A stretch of DNA of 64,000 bases from Paramacrobiotus metropolitanus. Taxonomy: Eukaryota; Tardigrada; Eutardigrada; Parachela; Macrobiotidae. Where the stretch lies: NCBI RefSeq assembly GCF_019649055.1, contig NW_026570226.1:2294001-2358000 (forward strand), read 5' to 3'. The translations under genes were made by a program, and so were the position numbers. Below the pieces are notes generated by a model that saw only the letters and a list, made by a program, of their open reading frames with translations, made no database searches and had not been told where the DNA came from. Shown here piece by piece: positions 1 through 13,400 of this stretch (the stretch's first letter is position 1; every line of letters begins with the position of its first letter).

Positions 1-1065
1 TGACTAATTCAACTACCGTATACAGTACGGATTACAGAATACGTTGCACGGTAGCGTTTAATGTTACTGTATGTAAGCGGTGTATCAGGATCGATACTTA
101 TTTCTACTCGGGATGCGGATCATAGCGATTAAGCAAACTGTAGCTCTAAATTATTACTGTACGTTTAATGGAAGATACGAAATCAGAATTTTTATGTTAT
201 TGATAACTTACAATTAGATTACAATTTTATATTTGTTATTTTAATTTGAAATTGATAACCGTTTAAATTCAAAGAAGCAAAGAATTTACTCACACTTGTA
301 GGCGATAATACCGGTTGGAGCATCGGCTTGTGGATGTGGAAACAAATTAATTTTATAAATGGACATTAGTAACTGATAACAAGTGAAATTTTATCAACTT
401 GTTTGATGCGCCTTAGCGGCAACCGAGAAAGGTTGTTGCTCGCAATTTTGTAGCGCTACGACCCGGATCACATGTGTTTAAAGAAAACGAAAATTTCGTT
501 ACAATAATTATCTCAAAAGAGAAAGTGTAAGACTGCCTAGATAAAACACTGTGTACGGTAATTAGCTAGGTAATATTGTACAAGGCATCGCTTATGCGAT
601 AAAGTAGTGCTGTGCGGTAAAGTATATAATAAAGTTCGCATCATTAGATCAATTTTATAAAGGTAAGTACTCGTTTTTGATACAGATCTGATTATTTGAA
701 TACATGTACAACTCACAAGTCAGTACAAAAGTGGTATTGCACAATTGCAAGTGTGACGTATATGTAATGTGTACATGTCCTTCTCTTGATATCGATGCTA
801 TTATACACCGACTGTATGCGAATATGCAAGAAATCCTCCAGCGCTTTGCTTCAGACACTACAAAATTATTAAAATTTATAGTATCTGTTAAAATTTATAT
901 AGTATCTGTCTGCACAATCTGGACTGATGCAATATTATGTCGTTGTAACAGCAATTAATATCGAGCAATACAGCAATATCGAGATGCGTTGCAGTGGTTA
1001 AACTATAGCTTTCTTTTAACAGAGCCGGAGACTTCCGGTATTACCATACATACCAGCAACTGAAT
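1..1065. other. intergenic, no gene recognised
   Basis: AT-rich DNA upstream of the first gene. Short open frames exist on both strands, but they have no family motif, no splice pattern and no biased codon use. I see no RNA gene here. Confidence 0.5.
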
Positions 1066-1841
1066 ATGCCAAGAATTACAGTTTTCGGTCCTTCTGGATC
1101 TGGCAAATCCACGCTATGCAACAAATTGTCAGAACTGCTAAGCGTACCATTCATTGAACTGGACAGTCTGTTGTGGGAGCCCGGTTGGAATCCCGCTCCG
1201 GATTTTTTACTGCGCGCCCGCAATGCTATGGAAGGCCCATCATGGATAGTTGACGGCGTATGTTATCTTAAATATCTTCTTGAATATGCTTACGATGGTA
1301 TCTCATAGTACAATCTCCAGATCAATACGGAATACAGTCACATTTTGCACGCAAATGCATTATGCGCATTTTTATTATTTTGTGACCTTTTCAAGGCTTC
1401 GAAAAGGAGGAGCGGTGCTCGAATCTCACAGTATTCAAATATATTATTTAAATTTTGTAGTTTACCGTGGATGGAAACTTTAATTACAAAGGAAAGCGCA
1501 TTACACGCCCGTGCACACCCATAATCACACATGCCATTTGGCTAAATTTTCCCTTGTATGTGGTGCTTTATCGACTTCTCATAAGAACCTTTTGGCGATG
1601 GTGGAACAACGAACTCTTGTGGGGAAAATGCCGGGAAACTTTATCCAGTGTGTTTGCTTTGAATGACGACGGTCTTATTTATGCGATGATTAAAAATTTT
1701 TGGTGGAGGAGGAAAGAAAAGGAAGAATGGGTTCGATATCTTGGAAGTGAAGGAATTCATGTCTGGGTGTTTACTTCTCCACAAGAAGTAGAGGAATTTG
1801 TACGTCGCGTGAAGCAAGGCCATATTGACCTCATGCACTGA
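1066..1841 (+). CDS. P-loop NTPase, FlaR/DNA-topology-modulation-like (adenylate-kinase-like fold), bacterial type
   Basis: Exon 1 (1066 to about 1248-1257) begins at an ATG and carries a Walker A motif GPSGSGKST at residues 8-16, then the family pattern FIELDSLLWEPGWNP (about residues 36-50) and a WIVDG turn. The second coding block (about 1460-1841) carries the other half: NYKGKR, AIWLNFPLYVVLYRLL, then RWWNNELLWG and RRKEKEEW, which match the W-L-D-x-P and ELLWG-N-RE signatures of bacterial 'topology modulation protein' ATPases. The junction is ambiguous. GTATGT at 1258 and GTTGAC at 1249 are both possible donors, and the likely acceptor is the TAG at 1457-1459, so one or two residues at the join are uncertain. 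Length would be about 185-190 aa, normal for the family. The substrate is unknown; a small-molecule or nucleotide kinase role is inferred from the fold. This family is mainly bacterial, so an intron-bearing animal copy suggests old transfer. Confidence 0.72.
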
Positions 1842-2446
1842 CTCCGGCAAATAAAAATGCACAAAATGACGTTATATCTATATTACATGTTCTGCCTAGT
1901 ATTAAGTACTTAAGGGGTTGTAGCCAAGCTCATGATTAAGTGCCTGCAGCTGTTTACCTTGCCGTAACCTTTAAATAAGTTCGTGGCAGGTTACGATGCA
2001 TACTAGATTATTCTGATTACGTTTCCGTGTTTTGCTGCATTTTGGTATGAAACTGTACACTGGAATAAATTTTTCCCAAATCGTCCGCTTACTATGACAC
2101 CAATTTCCTTTTTAAAAGGATTTTACCCAAAGTCAAACAGTAACCTAAACTGTCATGGCCAAAGGTCACGGTTGACATACCCATCGTTGACAGCATTCCG
2201 TCCGATTTTTGCACAAAAAAGGTAATTCGGGAAGGCTCTCTTTATACAGCTGTAACGGTCGCATCGTTTGTATCTGGTGCATATACAAATCGTTGTGATT
2301 GAGGTATGTACACATATATGTATCGGATTTATAAATGCGCTCACACACCTGGCAAAACAGCACATATGATGATTTTTAATGTACTCGCACATACGGACTC
2401 TGATAATGTGTTCATTCTTTGCAGTATTCGAATTCGTTTAGTTATC
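1842..2446. other. intergenic between NTPase and chemoreceptor genes
   Basis: AATAAA lies just after the NTPase stop (about 1849-1855) and may be its polyadenylation signal. The rest is AT-rich with no coding pattern. The open frame before 2447 is probably 5' UTR of the chemoreceptor gene. Confidence 0.45.
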
Positions 2447-4579
2447 ATGACATTAAAGGAGTATTGGTTCAGTAGCTCCTTGCGCATTCAAATCATTCTT
2501 TTTAAATTTTGCGGTCTGTACCACAGGAGTTCATACAAGCCGGAAGTGGGGTGCAAGCGATTAAAAACCTTACTAATTATTTTTCTCCATTCTTTCACAT
2601 TTTTCTGGTTGTTGGCCAGTTGGTGCATGGCATTCTTAAATCTCGCCATAGCGGCCAAAGCGTTACTAGATAAATCCGGCCAAGAAAAGTCAGAAAACTC
2701 CCTGACCGGTGTCATTACGCTGCTGCCATATGCCACAGTGAATTTCCGGGCTGCGGTTGTTCCGACGGTTTTATATCTTCGGAAAGCTGAATGGAAAAAA
2801 TTACTGGATGAAACCAATGGTCTCGCCAGCCAATGTTTTCAAAATAATTACCATAAACTGCGGGAAGTTTGGTCACACTGGCAGTTATTCAATATTATAA
2901 TGGTCGCTGCTACCATTGTGTTGCAAGTGGGATGGGAAACAGCCGAATCCATACAGTACACGGAATCCACAGGAATCTCCTGGATGGACGATGGTGCTTT
3001 GGATCCGATACCGGCCAGCATGCTGCTATGGCAGTTCATGGCCTGGTGGTACTCGTGTGTGTCATTTCTATTTTTTATTGGACAATCACTGCTTATATCG
3101 ATTGCCATAATGGCCAAAATGTCTGGTGATTGTTGTGCGGTTTTAAAACGTGCCATTCTGCTGGAAATTAATAATTTGCACTCAGTGGCGACGTGTGCCA
3201 GTGTTGCAACCAAAGGTCAGCAGGATATGTGCGGAGCTTTTGACTTGGCAGCGGAGAATCTGACGGCAATTAAATGCCGATACTTGGATCTTTGTCGTTT
3301 ATGCGACAATATCAGCCATAATTTCGGCATTATAATTTTTTTTATTTACGGGTTGGATTTGATAACGGTGCTGGGATTTGTGGCAGCAATTGTACAAAAT
3401 ACTGACAAGTTTATTTCAACAAGAATCTTCAATTTTGTCGGGGCAGTCGTATATACAACTTTTATCACAGCTTACATGTGGCCTTTTGCTGCCGCATACG
3501 AACAGGTGCCATGTACAGATTAGAGTCGACGGATTAGACATAAATTTCATGTAGCATCACTATGTATCTGTACAGTACTAACAGTATGGTAGAATTATGA
3601 AATATCCCTAACGGTAACCATAAGTTTACACTAACAACACTAGTAAATTTCTTAACTTGTATAATTGTATTTTGCACACACCCGTAGTACTGTACTGTAT
3701 GATGAGTGTATATATTGCTGCTAAATATTTTGCCTTACAAGTTGCAACCGAAGAGATAACAGAGATTTTCTGGAGTCCGTTATCGCGTTTGAATTTTAAT
3801 CAACAAATGTGTAACCTTTTCTCGAAGCCGCATCAGTTAACAAAAATAACATTTGGATGTATATATCTATAATCTACATATAATATTATGTATATCACGT
3901 ACATAAACCGGATATTATAGGATAATCTTGCAGCAATCAAACATTTTTACGGGTATTAACGTATTGCAGGGAACAATTCGTTATGCAAAAACGTTACATT
4001 TTGTTTTTTGCAGAGTTTGCACGTTAATATTGTGCTTCACGATTCCTTGGCAGTTGTGGAATCCATGAACATTCCTAAATCTGCGGTACGTGCGATAGTT
4101 CTCTGAATTATATCAGTGACAGTGATAGTTAGCTCTAGCAATCATTTAACAATGCCGGTAAACACAGAAAATTAAAATATTTCGCGTCAAATTGCCCTAA
4201 CCGCACAACTTTTTCTTCTTCCCACAGGTGCACAAAAATTTGCGTTCAATCTTGAAAAGCTGCATAAAAGCAAGCACGGATCGGCATTTGTTGTATAGTG
4301 GCGCGGAATTCTTACACATTACACGAGCATTCATTTTTAGTGTAAGTCACCGCTTTTGTGTAAAATTAGCGTAGCGCTAATTTGATAACTACAAATATAA
4401 CTGCACAATACAGTCACCGCTACTAATTTTTGGCTTACAACTTGTTATAGACGTTTGCGGTGCTGATGTCGTTCATTGTAATTACGAAGGAAATTTTAGC
4501 GAAGGAGTCAACGTCAAACTGGATGAAAGAAATTATGTCGGCTGTTAATAATACTGCGCCTGTGCACCCAGAAGACTGA
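2447..4579 (+). CDS. gustatory-receptor-like seven-transmembrane chemoreceptor
   Basis: Four exons, all joined in phase 0: 2447-3505, 4014-4085, 4228-4341 and 4451-4579 (TGA), giving about 457 aa. Exon 1 holds six hydrophobic segments (approximate residues 42-65, 90-112, 145-163, 190-222, 293-316, 326-347). Exons 3-4 add the conserved C-terminal part of the insect Gr/Or superfamily: a short segment ending GAEFLHITRAFIFS, then TFAVLMSFIVIT, which corresponds to the last TM with its T-Y/F start. The Q-F of the usual TYhhhhhQF signature is not clearly kept. Three short terminal exons with phase-0 introns after one long exon is a typical Gr gene layout. By family the protein is a ligand-gated cation channel in the plasma membrane of chemosensory cells; the ligand cannot be inferred. 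I chose ATG 2447 because the upstream in-frame ATG (2306) would add a hydrophilic, low-complexity leader. An AATAAA sits at 4774. Confidence 0.8.
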
Positions 4580-5498
4580 AAAAACATGACAGAGCTACTG
4601 AACTAATGAATCTTATCCTGATGATGTTTTTAATTTTCTTGTCATTTACTCGTTGCTTACTTGCTAGGTTGTTTGTTTCCAGGATTCGTTCTCGGCATGA
4701 ATCGTTAGCTAATCATGTTACAAAGAGTACTATAATAGATTATTTAGTTTTTCGATATCACCCGTAAAAAAGAAATAAAATTGGTGTATATGCGACGTGC
4801 GAAGTACGGATCTGTAGCGCATTTTACTCACTTTGCAGCGAATGTAATAAGTAATTTGAACTGCCGGTTTTTTGCTACTGATTCGCTGACTCTTTCCTTC
4901 CACCATAGCCAACCGTACTTAAACCATTAAAAGCCGCCCGTTCTCAAACTACGAGTACATCTGTTCTGTAATTTCGGACACTTTCCGGTAGGCAAACATG
5001 TACAATCCGTTACATTTCCGCCATACTGGTTACTTGGTTCAGTAAAGAAATTACATAAAGACGGGCATATTCCAGATTTTTACCAGACATTTACACTACT
5101 GCAGTACATTTATACGGGTGTGGCCCGTGTGGGTCAAAGTTTGCCTTATCGATCGCATTTCTGGCTGTTAGCGTGTAGGGTAGCGGAAATACCCCGCAAG
5201 TGAATCAGGCATACCATACTTTGAAAGCTAGCACATTCTTCCGAGCTGTATTGTGCATATGATCACACAACTCGCTTGCATTCGTCAAGATCATAAGAAT
5301 GATTCTCCATAGTCCATGCTACGGTTTACACTTTACACTGCTTATCAACTAACGAATTACCCCGTTTTATAAATTTAGAATTTACACCTACACCCGGTAC
5401 TTATATAACCATAGTGCAGGAGGCTTAGTTCACCACTACATAGTTAAAGTTTCGAAAGTTCTACTGCAATTTACGAACGGATTGTATAAGCCTGCAAA
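4580..5498. other. intergenic; 3' UTR of chemoreceptor and lectin promoter
   Basis: AT-rich, with no coding pattern. AATAAA at 4774-4779 may end the chemoreceptor transcript. The lectin TATA box lies at 5402. Confidence 0.5.
5402..5408 (+). promoter_or_regulatory. TATA box of bulb-type lectin gene
   Basis: TATATAA lies 97 bp upstream of the lectin ATG at 5499, leaving room for a start site near 5432-5438 and a 5' UTR of about 60 nt. This is position and consensus only. Confidence 0.5.
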
Positions 5499-6764
5499 AT
5501 GCCACACCATCATCAAACCCCAGCTGGCGGAGTACCCCCGGGTTATCCATCAGGATCGACGGTGCCACCAGGTTATCCATCGGGATCGACAGTGGCACCT
5601 GGGTATCCAGCGGGAGCCGTTCCCAGTTATCCCGCCGGCGCAGTTCCCTCGTATCCCGGATATCCCGCCGGGGCGGTTCCCACCTATCCGGCCGGCGCTG
5701 TGCCCAGTTACCCCGCGGGAGCCGTTCCAGGGGGAGCTGCTGGACCGTACAGTCCATACGGAGGTTCGTTTATTATGTTCATTAATATAGTAATCGAATG
5801 GTAGTATGTAGCTGCGATAATGCGCATACCAAGTGCGAGCATAATAAGCCGTTCCCATAATTATAAATAATTATGCTTGGTAAGGGCCTAAGGGATAATT
5901 ATAAGGATGGTAAGCAAGACGTATGGTTTTGTTATGTACTTATCTTAAGTTTCCAGTTGACCTTGATATGAGTACGAGTACAATCGGCGATGTTTGTAGA
6001 ATATGCCCTGCGAGCTGGACAACGGCTAGTTCCTGGACAGTCGCTTTTTGCCGAAGACCGCTCCGTGTATCTGACGATGCAGACCGACGGGAATCTGGTG
6101 CTTTATCGCAGCCGTGACAAGTTCGTGAACAGTTACTGTGTAATCCGAATATTACGTGAAAAAAAAGCTTAAGCAAAACTGTAATTAGTGCTTTAACGAT
6201 AGATGAAATATACGCTACACCACGTGGATTAAGTTTAGGGTATCAATGTATGTACAATATTAATAATAATAATAATTAGTTTTCTCCTTTTCATGCAGTC
6301 ATGCAATCTGGGCTTCTGATACACAACACAAGCCTATAACGGAATGCGTCATGCAAGAAGACGGAAATCTCGTGCTATACGACCAGGTAATTTTCGGAAC
6401 TCTTTGTTTACGTGCATACTGTGCGATTACAAAACTTTTCAAAAGCATGGAGTAAGCCCTAACAATCTTCGGTTTGAATATAATTTATTTGTTTTACAGT
6501 AACGTAATAATTATTTTTAAGGCATAAATTTTCACAATAAAAAACTGACTGAGCAGTTTTACTGCCTTACTTTACATATAAGGCAAACATCGCATGAGCT
6601 TGCTTATGTTTACTTTTCTGCAGCATAAGCATCCCTATTGGTCAACAAATACACACGGAAATCCTGGTGCAGAGCTCAAAGTGCAGACAGATGGAAATCT
6701 GTGCCTTTATGTTCATGGCGGAAGATGTATATGGGCCAGTCAAACATACGGGAAAAATCGCTGA
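5499..6764 (+). CDS. bulb-type (monocot mannose-binding, B_lectin) lectin with N-terminal PGYPAG-repeat tail
   Basis: Four exons: 5499-5763, 6000-6120, 6299-6386 and 6624-6764 (TGA), with phases 1, 2 and 0 closing the frame; about 204 aa. Exon 1 encodes a collagen-like but non-triplet tail: MPHHHQ, then tandem PPGYPSGSTV, PGYPAGAVPS and TYPAGAVP units rich in Gly, Pro, Tyr, Ala and Val. Exons 2-4 encode one B_lectin domain, with three copies of the mannose-site motif QxDxNxVxY: QTDGNLVLY, QEDGNLVLY and QTDGNLCLY (the third has V replaced by C). IWAS appears at the strand end in two repeats. No signal peptide is visible, so export would be non-classical, or the protein works in the cytosol. 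The family binds mannose. In animals it is scattered (fish mucus lectins, sponges and a few others). The donor at 6121 is GTTCGT, not the strong GTAAGT, but it is the only one that keeps frame. Confidence 0.82.
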
Positions 6765-7405
6765 GTATTTTATGATAAATTATTCCTGTTTTTTTCCACT
6801 CTGTGATCGTTTTACACCTTTTTTTTATTAACAATAACATAATTAAGACAAAGCACACTTCCTCTGCCCGTTTAAAGAAATTTCTGTCATCCTGAGATAC
6901 CCGGATACGTTCGAGTAATTCACTGCAAAAAAATGGCGATTGAATTAAATTTAGCGAGCACTCCTGGACATTTACAGTACTTATGGTGGTATTATACAAT
7001 AGTCTGTGGCGCTCTGGTGGATGCACCGGCGTAGCTGTTGTCTTGGTTTTTTAACCGCACTATGTTTCTGGAATTACTACTGTATAACAAAATAAAAACA
7101 TCGAATCAATAAACAGCGCTTTTTGATGTGCTGAGGCGTTTGCGTGATAGTGCTGGTTTCCCGCATAGAATAGTGTACGTTGTATAGCACGTACGCGGTG
7201 CTGCATAAGCAATGCCAAATATAAGATTATGTTGGTGCAGTTTTATAATAAGCACTTGTGCACGATACATCTATTAACAGAAAAACCATTATGTAATTTA
7301 ATATTCCTGCATTCTTCATTCACACAAATGTTCAGAACATAACACAACTATTTGTAACGAACCAATTCTCTCAAAAGCTCGATGCACAAAAGAACGTAAC
7401 AAATA
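6765..7405. other. intergenic between convergent lectin and TEP genes
   Basis: Convergent 3' ends. AATAAA copies near 7092-7115 on the plus strand could serve the lectin transcript. No coding signal is seen. Confidence 0.45.
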
Positions 7406-10400
7406 CTACAAATTGTACGATACAGTCTTCCGCTCCTTAGGATTGTAGTAGTCATAAACAACTATGCTCTGGTCTTTGAGATCCTTCACTTTGTAGATTC
7501 GATACATGGTCAGCTTGAAACATGTCGCTGACTCATTCAACTGCAAACGAAAAACCTAATGTAATTATGTAAACATTAACAATAAGATATGATTCGCTAT
7601 TTTGTGCGCTTAATTAAGGAAAGTTTGCCGAAATACAATTATACTGCGTATGATACTTATTGATAGTGGTAACAAGCCATCATAAAGACAGCTACTCGTA
7701 CAAGTACAACACGTAAAATACACGTCTACGGTATTGAATACTGACCTCATCGAAATACAAATTCAATTTGGTATCCTTATTCTCCATTTCCGTTTTTCGC
7801 AGACCAGGGACCATCTTTGGCAGTTTACGAAGTTCATCTTCATCGAACTGGGAACCCGACAGCGTGTTGACTTCAATAACAGCCATGCTGCTCTTACCGT
7901 CACGAGTATACCTGCAAAGGTCACGGATTGCTAGCATTTTATAAATCCAAATTATCACTCGTTAAAATTATAGTTTCGCACTAATAAAATGAACAACTTA
8001 TTTCACCTGCTGCATATTCCCATACGAAGATCCGCTGTGGAAACCGTTTTGGTAATGTTAAGGTCAAACGCCACATCTTCTTTGGGTTTTCCCACGTGAT
8101 ACGTCCAACTCAAATAGGCTAAGGCTACACCATTGCCTTGAGCGTTCAAGGAAATACTTTTCGGTTTCTTTGGTAGTTCAATTGTTTGAAGGATGACGGC
8201 TGTTTGCGGAGTGACGGACACCGACTGTTTTGATTGGTCATTGTACTTCACATCAATTTGCATTGATGGCGGATTGACAAAAACTTTCGCAAACTCTGCC
8301 AAGCCCGTCAAGCCGACTACAGTATCCTAAAGCGTCATAGTCATGTTTTGAGTTTCTCTAACTATTTAAATATGACGCCATGGAGAAAACTGTACAATTC
8401 TTTTACCTGCGTAGAAATAAATCCACCCTCTGCATTCTGCTTCGAGATCAGCCACGAAACAATGGGCAGAGCGGACGATACTTTCCCGTTAGCCATGAAT
8501 GCTAAAAGCGCGTAAGCTGTCGCTTCAACATCCTTAGCATTCGTTGGATAGGAGTGCTCCTCATCGGCGCCTTGATCAGAAAGGGAGGCCGTAGTTGTCC
8601 AGTACGCCAACGAAGAATTTCGAATCATTTTCTGTTCCAGTAAATCCAAGGCAGCAGCGTTCTTTTCACTCTTTGCCTTTGCCAGCGCATAAGCCGTGAT
8701 GGCTAGAGCGTAAGAATCGTTGCTCAGTGTATTCAATTTGGATTCCAGATAATTTGTGGCTTTCTGCATGGATTCGTCAAATTTAACGACAACAGGTTTA
8801 CCGGACTCTTTGTACTGCAAGAAGGCTATCAACGTAAACGCTGTCAATCCAATGCCTTTGGAAGCACCGCCTTGATGCTGTTTGTCAATAACTCTGCCGT
8901 TCTCTTCAAACGATCCATCGGTATTTTGCTGATCTACCAAAAAGCGCAATGCCGTTTTGATCACGTCATCCTCAATGCTCGGGACAAACTCTACCGCTTC
9001 GGCGAAAACGCGGGCGACGTAAGCGGTTAACCATGTTGAGCCTTTTGGATCAGATTTGCCCCATGCGCTGTAAGAGTTATCACCACGACGATAGGTCAGT
9101 TCCCGTTGATATCCCAGTTGAATATTCGCTAACAGCTTGGACTTTTGGGGTTCAGCCAACTGGTTGAGCTGTTTAAGATATTTCGCAACCACTAAATTAG
9201 GGACGGTCGTTGCCATATTCTGCTCGCCACATCCAGTAGGCAGGCGAATTAGCTTATCCAAATTATTCATAGCCGCGCCCAGAATGTCACCGACCACTCT
9301 CACTTCCACTCGATCGGATCCGTCAACTTTACCAGCTGGATCGGACGGCAAGGTGATTGGTGCGCTCATACTGGCTGATTGGCGGAGATCAATAAAAACC
9401 GGTTTTGTGAAGTACTGTTTGACGCCTTCGGGTTTGACTGGAAGGGTCTTCTCCAGCTGGTCGGCAGCAAATGACGATTGAGCGGTCACTTTCAGTATTA
9501 GATCACCAATCTGCTGGGGAATGATCGTGAAAGTTGCGGTGGTGCCTTCGTTCGGTTTGGCGAGAACATTCTTTTTCAACGTAGCCGTTGTATTATCGGG
9601 ATTGCGAATTTGCAGCTGGACCGTCACATCTTGTTTTTGCGACATGTAATTGAAGACCAGCACTTCGGCAGTCAGGTTTTCAAACCGCACTATGCTGAAC
9701 GGCAAATTCAGTACAGCAAAAAAGGGCTGAAAAACTTTCAACTGCAAAACCAACGCCGTAATTTAAATATTTTGTGCAGTGCTTTGTAAATATCAAAGTT
9801 TTGACGACATGACGCACCTTGGCCGGAGTGGAGGTTAATCCAAGACCGCTAGTGTTACTCAAGCTAAACGCCGAGATTCTCCATGTTGTTATTGCATCCG
9901 GCACTTTTGAATGCAGTTCCACCAGTCCGTTGGAGCTAACAACAGCGAATGCAAAGTATCAAAACAGAGCAGCCGAAAGGTCATCCGGGAAAAAGGTAAC
10001 TTATTGTTTTCAGTGGAAAATTTCATATTCTCGTCTAGGCTTACTTAGAAAATGCTGTTTCAAACAAGAAACTCTGACGGAAATCCTTTCGCGTTTGATG
10101 TGGAGTTTCCAAGTTTTCTACGGAGCTTTCCTCACTGAATGGTGCTTTTGACGTCGGCGGAAGTTCCGTGTATGCAAAAGACTCTAACTCCACATCAGGC
10201 TGTCTTCCAGGAATACCGACGCTGCCAGACGAGGCACTACTAGCGCTCATAGACCACGATTTACGACTGCTACTTGCACTTGCAAAGCGTGAGGAACCGC
10301 CGGAACGGGCACCACCCCAGCCACGCCCACGCGACGGGCTGTACCGCCTGTGATAAGACCATGGTCGCTCTTCTCGGGATGTGGGGAGTTGGTTATTGGT

Positions 10401-13400
10401 CAGTATGAACTGGCCAGAGGTGTAAGTTTTCTGTATAAAACAGTTGACGTATAATTAAAATGACCTGTTCACATGCAGTTATAAACATTCTTTCAACTTA
10501 CGTCAAAGTAATCTTCCACGGAATAGATATCTGACGGTATAACGAATCTGTCCTTGCTTATTACCCAGTTCACCTAGAAAAAATATGATTTCATCGAGCA
10601 AAATAAAATATTAATAGCTCGTGTTCTATTAATATCTTGTAAAAGTACAAAACTCTTGAAACTGAACCGGTTTTTGCAGGTCAGAAAAGGAAATTACCGG
10701 TAAAGTCCAAGAATATTGTAAGCTTAATTAAGGTGCAATAGTTATGTGCCAGTGATAGCTGATGACCAAAAGTGTCCGATTTACGCGTATCGTTATACCT
10801 CATCGGCTGAAAGATCATTCCCGGTTTTCATCAGTAGCAAGCTCTCATCCACAGCCAGAAAAGCCACAAAGGCTGACGGACTAGTGTTGGCTTTAAAGAG
10901 CGCCTCCTCGCCGGGCTGGGCATAACCGAATCCGCTGGTTGCTTCAGCCGACACATCAACCTGATAAAAAAAGCCTAATTTACTGCCAGTGCACATAACG
11001 GTATATACGACCATGCCGACGCAGTTTATTGAGATTTATCAGCAAATGCCCAATAAATAAGGTTACTGACAGTGTTTTTCATTGTTGGTGTCGGTGACAG
11101 GACGAAAATGTTTCCAACAATTTCCTTATCGGCTCGCACATAGTAGACCATCAACCGACCAATGAGACCCATCGCCTCCAGAATGGGAACGGAAATTACG
11201 ACGTATGGACCGGTTTCAGATGTTGAGTTACTCCATAAAAAGCTGCTGTTGGAGTTTGATTGGACCTAATAACATAACGACATTCTTCACATCTACGATT
11301 CTAAAATTAATCTACGAAACATTAATCTACGATTCTAAAACATTAATCTACATTAATCTACGATTCTAAAATTATTAAATATTTACAAAAACATTGTTTT
11401 ACAGTTTAACTACTTGGCGCGTGTATAAAAAAATTACGATGCTCGGTATGTTTGTAAGGGATTTTCAAGGGATTTTCAAGGGATTTTCGCGCAACAGTTT
11501 ACAACTGTTGGAAAAGGGCTTTTGTCTATGTGGATTTACCAGAATTTGAATTGCTTCGTTTGTCCTCGTTGTCATATTGATGCCAAAAGTTGCAGAATTT
11601 CCACTCTGCAGATCATCTGACAGTTGTTTTATCTCCAGAAAACTGCTGCTCGGCGATTCCTTTCCTTTGACGGTGAAACGTTTCTCTTCCTCCAAATACG
11701 TGACCTTTATCTCAATCCGACGAGCCTCTTTAGGTGTTTTGAAAATGACGTCGACGATGCCATCAGCAGGAATGGAGGAGTTTATCACATCGACCTGTGA
11801 CTGTGGCCATGACACTGCCCACGACGGAAGACGCTAAAAGTGTACTTGTACATTATACAGTACAAGCGGCGCACTGTTGAAATATCATTGCAAACTGTGG
11901 ATACTGAATCACTTACAGGACCGACGGATCCACGGTAAAACGAATCTGGCGAGATGTCTGCGTCTGAACCGTTTCCGGTTTTATTGATGTTTGTATATTT
12001 GGTCAGCTGGGTTCCCCAGTAACCACGTTTATCGAAGAACGAAATTTCGATGTTGACCTTTTTGGTGCTGGGAGGCAGTGGACGCCCAACGAGATCGCTG
12101 ACGAGGGCGCGAAAAGTGTATGGGTGTCCCGGCGAAAATGTGCTGGCGTTGTTCGTTACTTCTAATTTGTACGGCAAATCACTGACGCGTACAAATGCTG
12201 TAGCGTTTTTAGTTTGTCCGGTCAGCGCTTCGGTAAAATTAGCACGGATTTCCAGGTTGCTTAACTTGTACTTTTTCTCTGGATTCAGTACGGAACGGCT
12301 TAAAGGGACAGTAAACTTGTAGCGTCCGTTAAAATCCTAGAATGTTGCGTATCGATGTATGTTAAAATTTCAGAATTGCACCAAAAACAACAGGCATTTG
12401 TGTGCGGTTATTTAGCACTGATGCTATACTTGTCCAAGCATATAGTTATTTTTACTGGAAGTGCACAATTTGTTACCGATAATTATGAGTTTGCGATTTT
12501 GAATTGCCAAAGTGTATGCGAGATAAATATCTGTGACCTTAGTCTAATGATCAACTAAACTGATAATGGTAAGACGAAATTATTAGATCTAACTTGTTGA
12601 ACGTTATTGCACTTACCGTAACAGAAACAGTAGTATTTAACCGGTCCGTTTCATGCACATTGCTGCGTCGACCGATGATTCGTCTGGAACTACTTATAGG
12701 TTCAATTAATTTGACTTCCAGGTTTCCTTTCACGGGTTCACCAAATGTGTAGCTAAAAACGTGAAAACATTGATCAAAAACTGCCAGAAAAAATTCTCCA
12801 CAGAATCCTTACTTTGCATCCACGACGAACTGCAGCACGGAATCAATTGTAACAACAGGCGGATCAATTGCAGATATTTTGACGTCAAAGCGTGGCAAAA
12901 CTAATGAAAAAATGGACAGATTTTTCTAGCGAATTGTTGCAGAATATCGCCACTTACCATATTCGTCAACGGAAAACTGCTTGCTTCCCATGACCTTCTG
13001 TAAATCGCCGCTGCGCACTTCGATTTTCCATGCGCCTATCAGTGGGTCAGTGGACAGAAGGAAATCACCGGCAAAAAATCCAACAGCTAAAACATTACAA
13101 ATACAAATTTCCATGCGAGGTTGTTGTAATATATTAATTTTTACATCTAGAAGTATAACTGAATTTTATTACAACACAGGCCAAAAAAATGAGTAATACA
13201 AAGCAGTATCACACTTTACCATTAGGATCCGAGGCGTTGCTATATTGCTTCACAATGTTATTTTGAGGATCCTGTGAAAGAGAAAGGTGCTTATTTATTG
13301 CTCCGATTTGATTATCTCGTGCAGTACTTTTACACATTCATAAAGTTTCTGGGGTTTGATTTTTATATGTTTCAGAGCATTTAGAAAACTTACCAAAACG

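Noticed and set aside
704-958. 84-codon plus-strand frame near the left edge
   Set aside because: No motif, AT-rich codons like the flanks, no splice partner.
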